Part shown: piece by piece, positions 23,467 through 25,494 of the stretch
Layout of the letters: each line of letters opens with the position of its first letter
Numbering within the stretch: the first letter of the stretch is position 1
Source of the DNA: a virus
IMG/VR virus record: IMGVR_UViG_3300008267_011834
Coordinates: 1 to 25,494 of that record
Reading direction: 5' to 3' (one strand)
DNA: 25,494 nucleotides
Notes under the pieces: model-generated
Databases searched by the model: none
Seen by the model: only the letters and a program-made list of their open reading frames with translations
Told to the model about the DNA's origin: nothing
Program-made: the position numbers and the translations under genes

Positions 23467-23760
23467 TTAATTTTGATTTACTTTTGCTAAAACTTGATTT
23501 TCTGGTCCAATCCAATATTCATCACCTTCGAATTCTAATTTACTGAATCCCATAGTAGGTAATACAACAGTATCTCCTACACTAAGAACAGTTTTAATGT
23601 AATCCCCAGTTACTGAATAATAACCTTCCCCAACTGCCACTACTTCGGCAAGTTTGTTTTTTTCATTTCCCAGATCTGGGACAATGATTCCTCCATAAGA
23701 GGTTTCTTCTGCTTCGATCGGTTTTACGATAACTGCATTGTAGATTGCTTCTAACTTCAT
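23467..23760 (-). CDS. groES: Co-chaperonin GroES
   Basis: This encodes 97 residues, normal length. It has the N-terminal strand LEAIYNAVIVKPIEAEE, the mobile loop EETSYGGIIVPD (about 17-28) that contacts GroEL, VVAVGEGYYSVTGDYI, VGDTVVLPTMGFSKLEFEGD and the closing ENQVLAKV. It caps the GroEL ring. Unlike T4, which carries only the distant co-chaperonin gp31, this phage has a bacterial-type GroES next to its own GroEL, two bases apart, so the pair is probably made together from promoter P4. Confidence 0.95.
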   Translation of the reverse strand: MKLEAIYNAVIVKPIEAEETSYGGIIVPDLGNEKNKLAEVVAVGEGYYSVTGDYIKTVLSVGDTVVLPTMGFSKLEFEGDEYWIGPENQVLAKVNQN

Positions 23761-23762
23761 AT

Positions 23763-24063
23763 TTAAATTGTTGTGTTTATTAGTTCATTGATTAATTTTT
23801 CGATTCGTTTATACGTTTCAAGATATTCTGTAATTGAATCGTAATTTTGTTTGTCGTTTGTTTTATTACGAGCAATTACTTTTAGACAATTACCAAAGTT
23901 ACTATAATGGCCTAATGCCTTAGTATACTCTTTACCTGGTTTGTTGTCTTCAGTATAACGTACATCAGGAGTGATGGTTTCATATACTGTATAGCAATGA
24001 GAGTCCTTACCAATAAAATAAACGAATTGTGGTGATTGATGATTCTTCTTTTTCTTTTGTCAT
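23763..24063 (-). pseudogene. Small gene with frameshift upstream of groES
   Basis: An ATG at 24063 in the ATGTTATG context directly behind promoter P4 opens MTKEKEESSITTIRLFYW and then stops. The next frame is open from just after that ATG to 23763 and clearly protein-like: QSPQFVYFIGKDSHCYTVYE, then NKPGKEYTKALGHYSNFGNC and a helical end (EYLETYKRIEKLINELINTT), but it has no start codon of its own. The span of 301 nt is one over a multiple of three. A single extra base (or +1 ribosomal shift) within the A/G-rich run at 24040-24060 would join them into about 99 residues. The product recalls DUF5405-like small phage proteins, weakly. Confidence 0.7.
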
Positions 24064-24078
24064 AACATTTTTATTTCC

Positions 24079-24110
24079 GTCAATATACGAAATTTCCTTC
24101 ATGTAACCAA
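24079..24110 (-). promoter_or_regulatory. Bacteroidota-type promoter P4 (chaperonin operon)
   Basis: On the minus strand, TTG (24110-24108, in GGTTGGTTAC) is followed after 20 nt ending TTTCG by TATATTGAC (24087-24079). The leader GGAAATAAAAATGTT precedes the ATG at 24063. It fits the other promoters here except that the first T of TTTG is G. It should drive the frameshifted gene, groES and groEL. The 50 nt between 24111 and 24163 show nothing else. Confidence 0.7.
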
Positions 24111-24162
24111 CCCTAAGGTTCTATTTTTTATAACTTTATGTGTGATTATACATATATTAGTT

Positions 24163-24534
24163 TTATACTTTGTTCCACTTATTATTGGAATCTAACACAA
24201 AACTTCCAACATGTTCACATTTCCATTCATTTGGATCGATTATAGATAAGAACACATTATCATCTTTTCCGACATATAAGTGATAAGTACGTCCTATAAT
24301 TGGTTCAAAATTAAATTTAGCATTGTAAATTAATTCGTTCCATTTATATTCTTCTACTAATTTTATATACTCTTCTTTTAATTCATCAAATTTAGTTTTT
24401 AATTGATGATTTACTTTAATAGCGTTAGATACTTTCCAACTGGTAGTATCTTCAATTTTAATGGCTGGGGCTCCAACATTACTACCATAAGGTAATAATC
24501 CAGGATTATCAGCTACATTGTCTGGTCTTTTCAT
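24163..24534 (-). CDS. DUF2452 family protein
   Basis: This 123-residue protein starts MKRPDNVADNPGLLPYGSNV and has GAPAIKIEDTTSWKVSNAIK, LKTKFDELKEEYIKLVEEYK, WNELIYNAKFNFEPIIGRTY, HLYV and IDPNEWKCEHVGSFVLDSNN. This is the pattern of DUF2452, which I recall in Bacteroidota and T4-like marine phages; its function is unknown. A central coiled-coil-like helix precedes a compact beta region. It overlaps the sliding clamp by one base (TAATG), so it is probably translated with it. Confidence 0.8.
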   Translation of the reverse strand: MKRPDNVADNPGLLPYGSNVGAPAIKIEDTTSWKVSNAIKVNHQLKTKFDELKEEYIKLVEEYKWNELIYNAKFNFEPIIGRTYHLYVGKDDNVFLSIIDPNEWKCEHVGSFVLDSNNKWNKV

Positions 24535-25274
24535 TATATTTCCTTTGAAACTACATAATAAGTACTTTTAATATTTTCATTCTCAAATGCAAGTTCCATA
24601 ATACCATCTAAGTTAATCTTAATAGTACCACCGGCCATATCTTTATTACAATACATGATTTCTTTAATCATATTTGAATTGTAATGTTCTTTAAAGTCAT
24701 CTGGAATGTTATTTGATTCTGCTTGTGGGATATAGAAGGATACTTTATTAGCATGTTCTACGTTACCACCAAATTGCATTTCAATTTGAAATTCACCATC
24801 AGCGTTTTCGTGTGGTTTAATTACTACTGTTTCACTTTCAGCTAATGCTGATTTTGCTCTAACAATAGCATTAATACTTTCGTTATCTAAAGGTGCTTCA
24901 ATATTCCATTCAGTATCATCACTTAATTCACCAGCTTTAGGAATAATCATAGTATCTGCTAAAGCATAATTTACTGTAAATTGGTTATCTGCAATAATTA
25001 ATTTAGTAATAAATTTATTTATTTTTACATAACTTAATTCCAAATAACCATTTGTAATACCAATCAATTTGTTTAATTGAGTAGTGTTACTAACAGCAAT
25101 AGTTGAATCTTCAAGGGGCATACCTTTGAATACAACTTTACCAATCATGTCCTTAGTAGGAGCATTGAATTTGATTGTTAATTCTTCATCTTTAATATTC
25201 CATTTAACAGGTTCAATCATCCCATTAAGGTAATATTTTGAAATAACACTTACTAAATCTGCTTTATTTATCAT
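24534..25274 (-). CDS. 45: DNA polymerase sliding clamp, T4 gp45-like
   Basis: This encodes 246 residues (T4 gp45 has 228). The two-domain clamp is supported by KVVFKGMPLEDSTIAVSNTT, LNKLIGITNGYLELSY, SALAESETVVIKPHENADGE, KVSFYIPQAESN, HYNSNMIKEIMYCNKDMAGG and the closing YYVVSKEI. As a trimeric ring it tethers the replicative polymerase and, in T4, also activates late transcription. The start has the TAAGTTATG context three bases behind the upstream gene. The gp45-gp44-gp62 order agrees with T4 replication clusters. Confidence 0.9.
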   Translation of the reverse strand: MINKADLVSVISKYYLNGMIEPVKWNIKDEELTIKFNAPTKDMIGKVVFKGMPLEDSTIAVSNTTQLNKLIGITNGYLELSYVKINKFITKLIIADNQFTVNYALADTMIIPKAGELSDDTEWNIEAPLDNESINAIVRAKSALAESETVVIKPHENADGEFQIEMQFGGNVEHANKVSFYIPQAESNNIPDDFKEHYNSNMIKEIMYCNKDMAGGTIKINLDGIMELAFENENIKSTYYVVSKEI

Positions 25275-25277
25275 AAC

Positions 25278-25494
25278 TTATTCAAATGTAAAAAATTTAT
25301 TTATCTTTTTGTTAAACACAGGCATTCCCCATCCTAAATCTTGGTAGATACCTTCAAGTTTATTTTTTAATACTGAATCGAATAATCCATCTCTATCAAT
25401 ATATTTTTCAATAAACTCCATAATTTCAGGTGGGTCACTATGTCCATTAAATCCTATCACTTCGATACGATACGGATTCTCTTTCAGGTATCCA
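25278..25494 (-). CDS. Partial hypothetical protein, N-terminus beyond window
   Basis: The frame is open to the right edge and reads GYLKENPYRIEVIGFNGHSD, then PPEIMEFIEKYIDRDGLFDS and ends NKKINKFFTFE. A GTG at 25460 could start a 60-residue form, but the frame continues beyond it with sensible residues, so a longer gene entering the window is more likely. No family is recognised in the 71 residues visible. It lies 3 nt before the sliding clamp start. Confidence 0.6.
   Translation of the reverse strand, partial: GYLKENPYRIEVIGFNGHSDPPEIMEFIEKYIDRDGLFDSVLKNKLEGIYQDLGWGMPVFNKKINKFFTFE

Noticed and set aside
23465-23515. Upstream extension of groEL to a start at 23515.
   Set aside because: It overlaps groES in another frame and adds residues unlike GroEL; the conserved N-terminus begins at MSKIIEFGP (23464).
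25464-25494. Promoter-like sequence at the right edge, TGGATACC with a 20-nt spacer to TATCGT.
   Set aside because: The -7 box lacks TATATT, the sequence is within an open coding frame, and the window ends before the upstream box is complete, so chance is likely; it could be revisited with the flanking sequence.
1-25494. tRNA genes, CRISPR arrays, insertion sequences or integrase.
   Set aside because: No cloverleaf-type sequences, regularly spaced repeats, transposase motifs or tyrosine/serine recombinase motifs were seen by eye.

Overview
This window looks like part of the genome of a large, lytic, T4-like tailed phage (myovirus type) that infects a member of the Bacteroidota, probably a marine or freshwater flavobacterium. 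Three things point to a phage: every gene lies on the minus strand, the genes are packed with 1-8 nt overlaps (many ATGA or TAATG), and there is a T4-type replication block (sliding clamp gp45, clamp loader gp44 and gp62). Three things point to a Bacteroidota host: the DNA is AT-rich, start codons rarely have a GGAGG-type ribosome site and often sit in AAGTTATG/AAGGTTATG, and the clearest promoters read TTTG-N20-TAnnTT, close to the Bacteroidota -33/-7 consensus. The host assignment is inference.

Layout in the direction of transcription (right to left). (1) 25494-24163: an edge-truncated gene, the sliding clamp, and a DUF2452 protein. (2) 24110-21803: a promoter, a small frameshifted gene, then groES and a full-length groEL. 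(3) 21799-17811: two small unknown genes, clamp loader large subunit, a hotdog acyl-CoA thioesterase, a small membrane protein, a small unknown, clamp loader small subunit, a DUF1599 (Nmad1) protein and a Cas4/RecB-like PD-(D/E)XK nuclease. This is the T4 order 45-44-62 with extra genes inserted. No regA-like gene is seen behind gp62.

(4) 17814-7374: a roughly 10 kb glycan block with a putative glycosyltransferase, a ribbon-helix-helix protein, two GT-B glycosyltransferases, a zinc-ribbon protein, a GT2 enzyme, a DegT-type sugar aminotransferase, a GNAT acetyltransferase, another transferase-like gene, a SAM methyltransferase, a GT2 enzyme and a methyltransferase-GT2 fusion. The aminotransferase and the transferase-like gene are both broken by frame-changing lesions although both halves of each look conserved.

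(5) 7338-4425: small phage genes, a TraR/DksA-type zinc finger, a helix-turn-helix/HNH-like protein with a degenerate active site, a membrane-anchored glucosaminidase (lysis or wall-degrading enzyme) and very small basic proteins. (6) 4435-1983: a PfkB/RfaE-like sugar kinase, an FkbM methyltransferase and a second SAM methyltransferase, which look like an outlying piece of the glycan block. (7) 1979-1: a SWIM zinc-finger gene and an intact HNH endonuclease enclosed by a 37-bp perfect direct repeat that carries promoter elements, then an unknown gene and the start of a further unknown gene cut by the window edge.

Taken together the window combines replication-fork processivity, a phage-borne folding machine, and a sugar-synthesis and transfer programme that probably decorates the virion or alters the host surface. 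No tRNA, rRNA, CRISPR array, transposase or integrase was seen.
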